Source: Rhodospirillaceae bacterium UBA6608 (GTDB lineage: Bacteria; Pseudomonadota; Alphaproteobacteria; Rhodospirillales_A; Casp-alpha2). Taken from it: a DNA stretch of 12,740 nt. The notes under the pieces are model-generated. The model saw only the letters and a list, made by a program, of their open reading frames with translations, searched no databases and was not told the origin of the DNA. Within the stretch, counting starts at the first letter, position 1. The number at the start of each line of letters is the position of its first letter. A program made the position numbers and the translations under genes. The DNA lies in assembly GCA_002433335.1 (NCBI GenBank), contig DJHY01000029.1, positions 1-12,740 on the forward strand, written 5' to 3'. Below are positions 1 through 6,808 of the stretch, piece after piece.

Positions 1-57
1 CCCGCCCCGTCCAAGGAAGTGAAGAAGGTTCTGCCCGATGACCGCTTCCCGCGCTAG
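1..57 (+). CDS. C-terminal end of an unidentified upstream gene (partial)
   Basis: Reading from base 1, an open frame gives 18 codons (PAPSKEVKKVLPDDRFPR) and then a TAG at 55-57. The next gene starts at 38 in another frame, so the two overlap by 20 bases. This arrangement is typical of translationally coupled genes in one operon. Too little is visible to name a family. The fragment is charged and lysine-rich with no membrane segment. That this is a real gene end is inferred from the open frame and the overlap only. Confidence 0.5.
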   Translation, partial: PAPSKEVKKVLPDDRFPR

Positions 58-2086
58 GCGCAGGGTTCGAGCGGTTCGTCTGGCGGCGCTCGTCGCCGCC
101 CCGCTGTTGACGGTCGGCAGCTTTGACGCCTGGGCGCAGGCTCCGATACCCGCACAAGGAACCGAGGCGCCGACGGCGTTGCAGCCGCCCGCCGCCTTGG
201 CGCCGCCCCGGGCGCTCAAGCCATTGGGCCCGGCCGAGCCGGAAAAGCCCGCGACGGTCACTGCCCCGTCCACGGAAATAGGTCCCAAGCCCGGCATGGG
301 CCTGGGGACCGAGCCGGGGGTCGAAGTTGATACCCTGGCGAAGGTCGATCCGGAAACGGCAGGAACACTTGGCCCGGACGATGGCGGGTTGGGATTCAAT
401 TTATGGCAGGGCGCCAGCCGCGAATACGTCGCGGGTATGATCGCGGCCCTGCCGGTTCAGACGCCGTCGCCGGCGTTGCGCTCGTTGATGCATCGTTTGT
501 TGCTGACCGCCGCCGAGCCGCCGAAGAAGGCGCCGCCTGCCGATGGCGAAAATCAGAGTAAACCGAAAAGCCTGATCGCCCTGCGCGTGCAGCAGCTTGC
601 GGCCATGGGCGACGTTGCCGGGGTAGGGGACCTTTTGGCCGCCATTCCGGGCACGGTCAGCGGCCCGGCATTGCTTCAGGTAGAGGCCGATGCGCGCTTT
701 CTGACCAACGACAATGCCCGCGCCTGCGGCCTGACGGCCCAACAAATTCAGGCAGGCGGCGGAGCCTATTGGCAAAAGGCGATGATCTTCTGCCAGATCC
801 TGGCCGGAGAGCCGGAAAAGGCGGACCTGGGCATCGCCATGTTGAACGAACTCGGTGCCAAAGAGCCGGCGTTTTTCGCCCTGACCGATCGTTTGCTTGG
901 TGGGACATCGGCAGAGTTGGCTGGGTTGAAGGACGCGGATGGCCTGCTGTTGGCCATGGCCCGCGCGGCCAAGATGGCATTGCCGCCCGATGCAGCGCAG
1001 TCGACGCGGCCCGGTGTGTTGCGTGCGGTTGCGGTCAACCCGAACGTCGCCCCGGATATCCGCCTGGAAGCCGCCGAGCGGGCCGAAAACGTGGGCGCGC
1101 TGGAAACCGAAGCCCTGCGTCAGCTGTATTCCAGCGTGACGTTCGAGCAAGAAGACCTGAACCGTCCGCTGTCGCGGGCGGACGAGCTGGGCGGCCCCCT
1201 GGCGCGGGCGCTGCTTTATCATTCGGCCCTGGCGCAAAAGGTGCCGACCGCGCAGGCCGAAATCATCGCCAAGGCGCTTCAGATTGCGATTAGCGAGGGG
1301 CGCTATGGCGCCGCGGCGCGGGTGTTCCAGCCGTTGGTTGCGAAGATTCCGCCGTCCGCCGATTTGCTGTGGTTCGCCCCGGAAGTCGTGCGTCTGATGT
1401 CGTCGACCAACGCGCCGGAAGGGGCCGAGGCTTGGTTCAAGTTGTTGCAGAGCAATGTGCAGTTCCAGGACGAAAACAGGGACCTGTTGCTGCGCATGAC
1501 GCCGTTGGTTCGGCTGGTCGGAACGATGGGGCAGGACAAGGAGCCGCGTGACTTGACGGCGTGGTGGCGCTCTGTCGCCGGCGAAGAAGGCGCGGCCCGA
1601 CGGGCGGCCTTGCTCTATGCCTTGCTCGACGGGTTGGGGGAGGAAATCCCCCTTGCCGCATGGCAGGCGATGGGGCCGGTCACCGGGCAGGTGGCGGCAG
1701 AGGTGCCGCATCCGGCGTTGTGGTTCCGCCTGCAGGCCGTGACGCAGAAGGTCAACGAATGGACCGCTCATCGCGAAGCCATGGAAGCCATCGCCGAAGA
1801 AGCGATCCTGCCGCCGGGTGAGCCGGTTGCCGGACAGGTTGCCGCCGCGCCGGTCGCCGCTGCCCAGTTGGGCACGATGGCGGCGCCGGGTGCGCCGGAA
1901 GAAACACCGCTGCCGCCGCATCGGGGCGAGGTCGTGTTGATGGTGCTGTCCTTATTGGGCGACGGCGGCGTGGCGCGGATCGAAGCCCCCGTGTTGCATC
2001 AGGCGGTGGAAAGCCTGCGGGCCATCGGCCTGGATCAGGAAGCCCGGGATCTGGCGTTGGAAGCCGCTTTGGCCGCGGGCCTCTGA
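38..2086 (+). CDS. Exported Pro/Ala-rich protein of unknown function
   Basis: I do not recognise the family, so no function is assigned. The 682-residue protein begins with a typical Sec signal: arginines at 5-14, a hydrophobic stretch at about 15-28, and AWAQA at 31-35 giving likely cleavage after residue 33 or 35. A low-complexity Pro/Ala/Glu linker follows to about residue 95. Then comes a long, probably all-helical region (about 120-585) whose Leu/Ala spacing looks like degenerate helical repeats. A second Ala/Pro-rich stretch lies at about 590-630, and the last 50 residues look helical. No cysteine-rich, catalytic or transmembrane motif is visible after the signal, so a periplasmic or surface scaffold is plausible. 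The ATG overlaps the end of the preceding frame, and an AAGG at 25-28 could serve as ribosome binding site. xerD follows after 16 bases, suggesting one transcript. Confidence 0.8.
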   Translation: MTASRARRRVRAVRLAALVAAPLLTVGSFDAWAQAPIPAQGTEAPTALQPPAALAPPRALKPLGPAEPEKPATVTAPSTEIGPKPGMGLGTEPGVEVDTLAKVDPETAGTLGPDDGGLGFNLWQGASREYVAGMIAALPVQTPSPALRSLMHRLLLTAAEPPKKAPPADGENQSKPKSLIALRVQQLAAMGDVAGVGDLLAAIPGTVSGPALLQVEADARFLTNDNARACGLTAQQIQAGGGAYWQKAMIFCQILAGEPEKADLGIAMLNELGAKEPAFFALTDRLLGGTSAELAGLKDADGLLLAMARAAKMALPPDAAQSTRPGVLRAVAVNPNVAPDIRLEAAERAENVGALETEALRQLYSSVTFEQEDLNRPLSRADELGGPLARALLYHSALAQKVPTAQAEIIAKALQIAISEGRYGAAARVFQPLVAKIPPSADLLWFAPEVVRLMSSTNAPEGAEAWFKLLQSNVQFQDENRDLLLRMTPLVRLVGTMGQDKEPRDLTAWWRSVAGEEGAARRAALLYALLDGLGEEIPLAAWQAMGPVTGQVAAEVPHPALWFRLQAVTQKVNEWTAHREAMEAIAEEAILPPGEPVAGQVAAAPVAAAQLGTMAAPGAPEETPLPPHRGEVVLMVLSLLGDGGVARIEAPVLHQAVESLRAIGLDQEARDLALEAALAAGL

Positions 2087-2090
2087 TCGA

Positions 2091-2105
2091 GAGGAGGGGC
2101 AACTG
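2091..2105 (+). promoter_or_regulatory. Shine-Dalgarno and probable CTG start of xerD
   Basis: GAGGAGGGG at 2091-2099 is an almost ideal ribosome binding site. Five bases after its AGGAGG core (2092-2097) is CTG at 2103-2105, in frame with xerD. The first ATG in that frame (2133) lies 35 bases from the core, too far for normal initiation. No ATG, GTG or TTG in this frame lies between the ribosome binding site and 2133. The ten extra residues (LSRYVGLFLD) resemble the first helix of XerD proteins, so CTG is the preferred start. Confidence 0.65.
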
Positions 2106-3017
2106 TCCCGTTACGTCGGTCTTTTCCTGGATATGCTTCGGGCCGAGCGCGGCGCGGCCCGAAACACCATTGAGTCCTATGGCCGCGACCTAGAGGATTT
2201 CAGCGGCTTCTGCGCCCGCCGGAAGGTCGCTGCCGACCAAGCCGCGCCGGACGATATCGGTGCCTATATGAAGCGTCTGTCCGGGGCCGGGATGGCGGCC
2301 AGCACGCAGGCGCGGCGGCTCTCGGCCTTGCGCCAGTTCTTTCGATTTTTACAGGCGGAACGCATCCGCGACGACGACCCGACCCAAGCAGTCGATGCGC
2401 CCCGTCAGGCGCGGGCCCTGCCCAAGTATCTCAGCGAGGACGAAGTCGAACGCTTGTTGACCGCTGCCCGCGAGCGCCCGGGTGCGGACGGCCTGCGGGC
2501 CACGGCGTTGCTTGAGGTTCTCTATGCGACTGGCCTGCGCGTTTCGGAACTGGTTGGCCTGCCGTTGTCGGCCCTTGCCCGTGACGGGCGGGTGCTGATC
2601 GTCCGTGGCAAGGGCGGTAAGGAGAGGATGGTGCCGGTCGGCGGACCGGCCCGCGAGGCGCTATCCGATTACCTGGCCGTGCGCGACGGATACCTGGGCG
2701 AGGACAGGGACGCCCGGGCGGCGTTCCTGTTTCCATCCCGCGCCAGCCAGGGGCATTTGACCCGCGCGCGGTTCGGGCAAATCCTCAAGGAACTTGCGGT
2801 CGCGGCGGGCCTTCCACCGAAACGGGTCTCGCCCCACGTCCTGCGCCATTCCTTCGCCAGCCATCTGTTGGCCCATGGAGCCGATCTGCGCTCGCTCCAG
2901 CAGATGCTGGGTCATGCCGATATCTCGACCACCCAGATCTATACGCATGTGTTGGAAGAACGCCTGCGCGCCCTAGTCGACCAAGCCCATCCCCTGGCTA
3001 AAGTCGATCTTGGATAA
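2103..3017 (+). CDS. xerD: Site-specific tyrosine recombinase XerD
   Basis: XerD acts with XerC at the chromosomal dif site to resolve chromosome dimers during division, normally under FtsK control. With the CTG start the protein has 304 residues, close to the roughly 300 usual for the family. The N-terminal SAM-like DNA-binding domain covers about 1-95 (ERGAARNTIESYGRDL) and the catalytic domain about 110-300. All six active-site residues are visible: R146 (ATGLRVSEL), K170 (RGKGGKER), H245 and R248 (HVLRHS), H271 (LGHADIS) and the nucleophile Y280 (TQIYTHV). These match the E. coli spacing to within two residues. The C-terminal HPLAK resembles XerD ends more than XerC, but the XerC/XerD assignment is softer than the family assignment. 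It lies 16 bases after the preceding exported-protein gene. Confidence 0.93.
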   Translation: MSRYVGLFLDMLRAERGAARNTIESYGRDLEDFSGFCARRKVAADQAAPDDIGAYMKRLSGAGMAASTQARRLSALRQFFRFLQAERIRDDDPTQAVDAPRQARALPKYLSEDEVERLLTAARERPGADGLRATALLEVLYATGLRVSELVGLPLSALARDGRVLIVRGKGGKERMVPVGGPAREALSDYLAVRDGYLGEDRDARAAFLFPSRASQGHLTRARFGQILKELAVAAGLPPKRVSPHVLRHSFASHLLAHGADLRSLQQMLGHADISTTQIYTHVLEERLRALVDQAHPLAKVDLG

Positions 3018-3072
3018 TTCACGGAGTTACTTCAGGCGGCGTTGACCCAGATCAATGCCTTTCGCGTCACGA

Positions 3073-3095
3073 AATAGAATTATTCTAATTCTATT
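3073..3095 (+). promoter_or_regulatory. Irr/ICE-like iron box in an AT-rich dyad upstream of the peroxidase
   Basis: An otherwise GC-rich gap holds a perfect inverted repeat: AATAGAATTA and its reverse complement around a TTC centre. Inside it, TAGAA-TTA-TTCTA (3075-3087) matches the core of the alphaproteobacterial iron control element bound by Irr (TTAGAA-N3-TTCTAA; 11 of 12 arm positions). TAGAAT at 3075-3080 also resembles a -10 hexamer, although no good -35 was found, so binding here could block transcription. Irr represses haem and iron-protein genes at low iron, which fits a di-haem enzyme downstream. Identity as an Irr site is inference from the motif. Confidence 0.6.
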
Positions 3096-3141
3096 CTCCG
3101 CAGTGCAGCGGCTTGGCTTGTGATTCGAGAGGAGGATCAGC

Positions 3142-4191
3142 ATGAAACGTATGTTTTTGGCGGCGGCGCTTGGCGCCGTTGTCGGACTTGGGGCAATTCC
3201 GGCGGGGGCGGATTCGCTGATGCAGGACGCGAACGATCAGTTCAAACCGATCCCCGTGTCCTTGCCCGAGGTCAAGGGCAACCCGGTGACCCGGGAAAAG
3301 GTCGATCTGGGCAAGATGTTGTTTTTCGACCCGCGCTTGTCGTCGAGCGGCCTGTTGAGCTGCAACACCTGCCATAACCTAGGCATGGGCGGCGACGACA
3401 ACCTGGAAACCTCGGTCGGCCATGGCTGGGCCAAGGGGCCGCGCAATGCGCCCACGGTCCTGAACGCCGTGTTCAACGTGGCGCAGTTCTGGGACGGTCG
3501 GGCGGCGGACCTGAAGGCCCAGGCAAAAGGCCCGATCCAGGCCGGGGTCGAAATGAACAGCAAGCCTGATCGCGTGGTCGAGACGCTAAAGAGCATGCCC
3601 GAATACGTCGACCGGTTCGGCAAGTCCTTCCCCGGTGAGAAAAGCGCGGTGACCTTCGACAATGTGGCCAAGGCGATCGAGGCGTTCGAAGCCACGTTGA
3701 TCACTCCGGCTTCGCGGTTCGATCAGTTCCTGGAAGGCAATGCCTCGGCGATGAACGAGCAGGAAAAGACGGGTCTGCGCCTGTTCATGGATAAGGGATG
3801 CAGCGGCTGTCACAACGGCGTGAATGTCGGCGGGGGCGAATACTTCGCATTTGGCGTGATGGAAAAGCCCGGGGCTGAAATCCTGCCCGCTGCGGACAAG
3901 GGCCGGTTTGCCGTGACCAAGACCGTGGACGACGAATACGTGTTCCGCGCTCCGCCGCTGCGCAATGTTGCGCTGACCGCGCCTTACTTCCACTCCGGAA
4001 AGGTCTGGGACCTGCGTCAGGCCGTCGCGGTGATGAGCAGCAGTCAGTTGGGCGAGGAATTGAGCGATCCTGAAATCGACGCGATCACGGCATTCCTGAA
4101 AACCCTGACCGGCGAAATGCCCAAGGTCGAATATCCGATCCTGCCGGCGGAAACGGCGGCTACGCCGAAGCCGGAGCCGATGATCCCCTGA
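3142..4191 (+). CDS. ccp: Di-haem cytochrome c peroxidase (CcpA/MauG superfamily)
   Basis: This is a periplasmic enzyme that reduces hydrogen peroxide to water using electrons from a c-type cytochrome. The 349-residue precursor has a Sec signal (basic start, hydrophobic residues 4-20, likely cleavage after AGA at 21-23). Two haem-binding motifs are present: CNTCH at 74-78 and CSGCH at 220-224. Other family landmarks are LGKMLFFDPRLS (57-67), WDGRA (117-121) and LRNVALTAPYFHSG (273-286). The length is normal for bacterial CCP. AGGAGG at 3130-3135, six bases before the ATG, sets the start. The gene stands alone, with an Irr-like box upstream and a terminator downstream. A MauG-type protein-modifying role is less likely because no mau-like genes are nearby. 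Confidence 0.95.
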   Translation: MKRMFLAAALGAVVGLGAIPAGADSLMQDANDQFKPIPVSLPEVKGNPVTREKVDLGKMLFFDPRLSSSGLLSCNTCHNLGMGGDDNLETSVGHGWAKGPRNAPTVLNAVFNVAQFWDGRAADLKAQAKGPIQAGVEMNSKPDRVVETLKSMPEYVDRFGKSFPGEKSAVTFDNVAKAIEAFEATLITPASRFDQFLEGNASAMNEQEKTGLRLFMDKGCSGCHNGVNVGGGEYFAFGVMEKPGAEILPAADKGRFAVTKTVDDEYVFRAPPLRNVALTAPYFHSGKVWDLRQAVAVMSSSQLGEELSDPEIDAITAFLKTLTGEMPKVEYPILPAETAATPKPEPMIP

Positions 4192-4215
4192 TCGATCAAC
4201 GGGCTGGATGAAACG

Positions 4216-4247
4216 AGGGCGGCTCCGATGGGGCCGCCCTTTTTCTT
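4216..4247 (+). terminator. Rho-independent terminator of the peroxidase gene
   Basis: AGGGCGGC at 4216-4223 pairs with GCCGCCCT at 4233-4240. The stem can extend through a G-U pair and two more G-C pairs to a three-base loop, giving about 11 bp. A T-rich run (TTTTTCTTT) follows directly. It lies 24 bases after the peroxidase stop and just before the end of the convergent gene. On the opposite strand there is no T tract after the stem, so it probably works mainly in the plus direction. Confidence 0.92.
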
Positions 4248-4249
4248 TA

Positions 4250-5077
4250 TCACCGGGGGGCTTCGACGGCGCGCCGGTACAGATGCCAGGTGGCATGCCC
4301 CAGAACCGGCAGGACGATGAACAATGCCAACAGGCCCGACAGCAGGGACAGGGCGATCATCACCGCGATGGTCGCGCACCACAACGCCATCACCCGCGGG
4401 TTATGGGCGACGAAGCGCACGCTGGTCAGCATGGCGGTGATGAAATCCACATTGCGGTGGAACAGCATGGGGATCGAAACCACGGAATAGGAAAACACGG
4501 CGAAGGCGATCGCGGCCCCTGCCGTATTGCCGACGACCAGGAACAGCCAGCCCGTGGGCGTGGTGAAGATCTCGTTGATCAATTCGCGGAAGCCGAAGAA
4601 CTGGAACCCCATGAAGCCGAACGACAGCAACGCCGCGATGTCCATCCAGAAGAACAGGGAAAAGCCGGTGACCAGGGCCATCCAACCCAGTTCGTGGCTG
4701 AACATCGATTTCACCGTGCCAAGGACGATGCCCCAGGACAGGGGGGAGGAGCCGTCTTCCGGCGGGGTCTCCAGGCGCTGGCTGACCACGTAAAAGCCGC
4801 TGGCGATGAACGGCGCGATCAGGGCGAACCCGGCGGCCAGCGGATAAACCAGATACGGCAGCTCGAACGCCATCAGCATCAGAACCAGGACCCAACCGCC
4901 GACCGCGTAAATTCCGGCGAAGAACAGGTCGTAGGTGGGGGCCGCGCGAAAGTCGCGCAGGCCCAGGGCCAGCACGTCGATCAGGTCGTTGATCCCGACC
5001 TTGTTGACCTGCGGGGGAAGGGGGCGCGTGCCCTTGCGGGCGGGCGCGGCTTTGGCGGATTGGCGCGGGGCGCTCAT
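4250..5077 (-). CDS. DUF2189-like integral membrane protein
   Basis: The sequence resembles the predicted integral membrane family DUF2189, whose biochemical role is unknown to me. The first 35 residues are basic and soluble. The conserved-looking NDLIDVLALGLRDFRAAP then leads into hydrophobic segments at roughly 50-70, 77-98, 133-158, 180-206 and 228-258, giving five to six membrane helices. The 275-residue form starts at the ATG at 5077, with GGGAG ten bases upstream. The frame remains open upstream to a TTG at 5119, but that has no better ribosome binding site. It is convergent with the peroxidase gene. It lies 98 bases after the amidase gene on the same strand, so it may have its own promoter or be the last operon member; I saw no clear terminator between them. 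Confidence 0.82.
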   Translation of the reverse strand: MSAPRQSAKAAPARKGTRPLPPQVNKVGINDLIDVLALGLRDFRAAPTYDLFFAGIYAVGGWVLVLMLMAFELPYLVYPLAAGFALIAPFIASGFYVVSQRLETPPEDGSSPLSWGIVLGTVKSMFSHELGWMALVTGFSLFFWMDIAALLSFGFMGFQFFGFRELINEIFTTPTGWLFLVVGNTAGAAIAFAVFSYSVVSIPMLFHRNVDFITAMLTSVRFVAHNPRVMALWCATIAVMIALSLLSGLLALFIVLPVLGHATWHLYRRAVEAPR

Positions 5078-5175
5078 GTTCGGTGTTCTCCCAGGCTTTT
5101 TCAGGCTGCTTTTGCGCAAAACCTTATGGAAGATCGGGTTTTATGTCGATACCGAACGTATCCGGGGCGTGGGGA

Positions 5176-6510
5176 TCAGCCTCCCGGCGCGGAGACTTTG
5201 TTGAGCAGCCAACGCGCCGTGCGCAGCAGGCGGGCGTCGTCGTTTCGCGGCCCGACCAGCTGGACCCCGATCGGCATGCCGTTGGCGCCCTGCATCAGGG
5301 GGATGGTGATGGCCGGGACACCCAGATATGACCAGGTCGAACAGAACACCGGATCGCCCGTCGCTTCCAGGCCCAGCGGCGCTTCGCCGCAGGTCGCCGG
5401 GGTCAGGATCGCGTCGAATTCCTCGCCCAGGCTTTTGACCCAACCGGCCAAGTGCACGCGGATATCGGCGGCTTCGTTGAAGTCCACGGCCGTCACGGTC
5501 TTGCCCTCGTCAATCATGCCGCGCAGGACGTCGCTCAGCTGGTCTTCGCCGCGGGCCACGTAACCGGACAGGTAGCGGGTCAGGTCGGTGCACATGATCT
5601 TGCGCAGGTTGTCGACGGCATCGTTGAACGGTTCCGGCAGGGGGACTTCCTCGGACAGGTCGCCGAGGAATTCATGCAGTTCGCCGAAGGCTTCCTGGGT
5701 ATCCGGCTCCGCTCGATCCCAGACCGGGGTCTTGATGAAGGCGAAGCGGGGTTCGAACGGCGGCTCCTCGCCCGCGATCTCGGGTAGGCGGGCGGCAGCG
5801 GCCGGTTTGGTGTCCGGGTCAGCCGGGTCATGGCCGATCAGGCATTCGCTGATCAGGGCGGCGTCCTCGACGGACCGGGCGAACACGCCGACGTGGTCGA
5901 GCGTCCGGGACAGCGCCAGCGCCCCGGCGCGGGAAATCCGCCCGTGGGTCGGCTTGAACCCGACGACGCCGCAGAACGACGCGGGGCGAATGACCGAGCC
6001 ATTGGTTTGTGAGCCGATCGCCAATGGGACCATGCCGGCGGCGACCGCGGCGGCGGACCCGCTGGACGAGCCGCCCGGCGTCCGATTGGGATCGTGCGGG
6101 TTACGCGTCTTGCCGGGGGAATAGACGGCCAGTTCCGTTGTCACGGTCTTGCCCATGATGACGGCCCCGGCGGCTTTCAGCCTGCGGACGGCGGTGCAAT
6201 CATCGTCCGGCAGGCGGCCCTTCGACAGGACGGTGCCGTTTTCCGTGGGCAGGTCTTCCGTGTCGAAGATGTCCTTGATCCCGACGGGGATGCCATGTAG
6301 CGGCCCCAGCGGCGCGCCGCTGGCCCGATGGTCGTCGCGCGCGGCGGCTTGGCGGCGGGCGAAATCCCGGTCCAGGTGGGCCCAGGCGCCGATGGTGTCT
6401 TCGGTCGCATCGATCCTGGCGATACAGGCCTCGACCAATTCCAACGATGTGATTTCGCCGCGTTCGATCATCCCAACCAATTGGGATGCGCCCAAATCCG
6501 CTAAGTCCAT
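5176..6510 (-). CDS. Amidase-signature family hydrolase
   Basis: Enzymes of this family hydrolyse carboxylic amides to acid and ammonia in the cytoplasm; the substrate here cannot be read from sequence. All parts of the Ser-cisSer-Lys triad are visible in the 444-residue form: K79 (VGIKDIFD), S148 (PGGSSSGSA) and S172 (QTNGSVIRPASF). The 24-residue gap between the two serines equals that in fatty acid amide hydrolase. Length is normal. I chose the ATG at 6510 (MDLADLGASQLVGMI), with GGGG seven bases upstream. A TTG at 6585 would overlap the preceding gene and adds residues atypical for the family. The gene follows the TRAP transporter and a small membrane protein on the same strand, with a 38-base gap, suggesting that the imported solute or a derivative is an amide. 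A GatA role is unlikely, since no gatB or gatC adjoins. Confidence 0.92.
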   Translation of the reverse strand: MDLADLGASQLVGMIERGEITSLELVEACIARIDATEDTIGAWAHLDRDFARRQAAARDDHRASGAPLGPLHGIPVGIKDIFDTEDLPTENGTVLSKGRLPDDDCTAVRRLKAAGAVIMGKTVTTELAVYSPGKTRNPHDPNRTPGGSSSGSAAAVAAGMVPLAIGSQTNGSVIRPASFCGVVGFKPTHGRISRAGALALSRTLDHVGVFARSVEDAALISECLIGHDPADPDTKPAAAARLPEIAGEEPPFEPRFAFIKTPVWDRAEPDTQEAFGELHEFLGDLSEEVPLPEPFNDAVDNLRKIMCTDLTRYLSGYVARGEDQLSDVLRGMIDEGKTVTAVDFNEAADIRVHLAGWVKSLGEEFDAILTPATCGEAPLGLEATGDPVFCSTWSYLGVPAITIPLMQGANGMPIGVQLVGPRNDDARLLRTARWLLNKVSAPGG

Positions 6511-6548
6511 GTCTGCCCCTTGGTGCTTTTGAACCGAACCGACAGAGT

Positions 6549-6755
6549 TCAATCTGTTGGGTTCTTTTTCAAGGTCGAATCCCAAAGGTCGTAAATGACC
6601 AGGGCCAGCACGGTTAGGCTGATGATCCAGAACGGCAGGCCGCCCCAGAACCCGGCAAAGCCGTGGGAAATACCCCAGGCCAAGCCGAGAACGAACGAGG
6701 CGACCATGGCGGTGCCAAGAACACCGCAGAATTGTTCGAATAGGCGTGATCTCAT
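6549..6755 (-). CDS. Small two-helix membrane protein of unknown function
   Basis: The 68-residue protein has a short basic N-terminus, a hydrophobic segment at about 10-32, a glycine/tryptophan-rich turn (GFAGFWGGLPF) and a second hydrophobic segment at about 42-58. It ends in a charged tail (STLKKNPTD). AGGAG lies nine bases before the ATG, supporting translation. It sits between dctM (53-base gap) and the amidase gene (38-base gap) on the same strand, so it is probably co-transcribed. I do not recognise a family. It could be an accessory subunit of the transporter or an unrelated small inner-membrane protein. Confidence 0.75.
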   Translation of the reverse strand: MRSRLFEQFCGVLGTAMVASFVLGLAWGISHGFAGFWGGLPFWIISLTVLALVIYDLWDSTLKKNPTD

Positions 6756-6808
6756 GTCAGCTAACTCCTGTGTCCCTGATCGGGATCGTTCTCATTGTCT
6801 TATCACCG

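Noticed and set aside
401..1921. Long open frame on the minus strand opposite the exported protein gene
   Set aside because: The translation is rich in Arg, Gln and His with no recognisable domain. It is a typical antisense shadow of GC-rich coding DNA, and the plus frame has a signal peptide and good context.
5110..5121. Perfect 12-base palindrome TTTTGCGCAAAA between the amidase and DUF2189-like genes
   Set aside because: A single short palindrome with no second copy and no promoter or T-tract context; too little to call an operator or terminator.
4208..5563. Open frame of about 450 codons on the plus strand across the DUF2189-like and amidase genes
   Set aside because: It spans two genuine minus-strand genes and a terminator. 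Its sequence is low-complexity Gln/His/Arg/Gly with no family match, so it is an antisense shadow.
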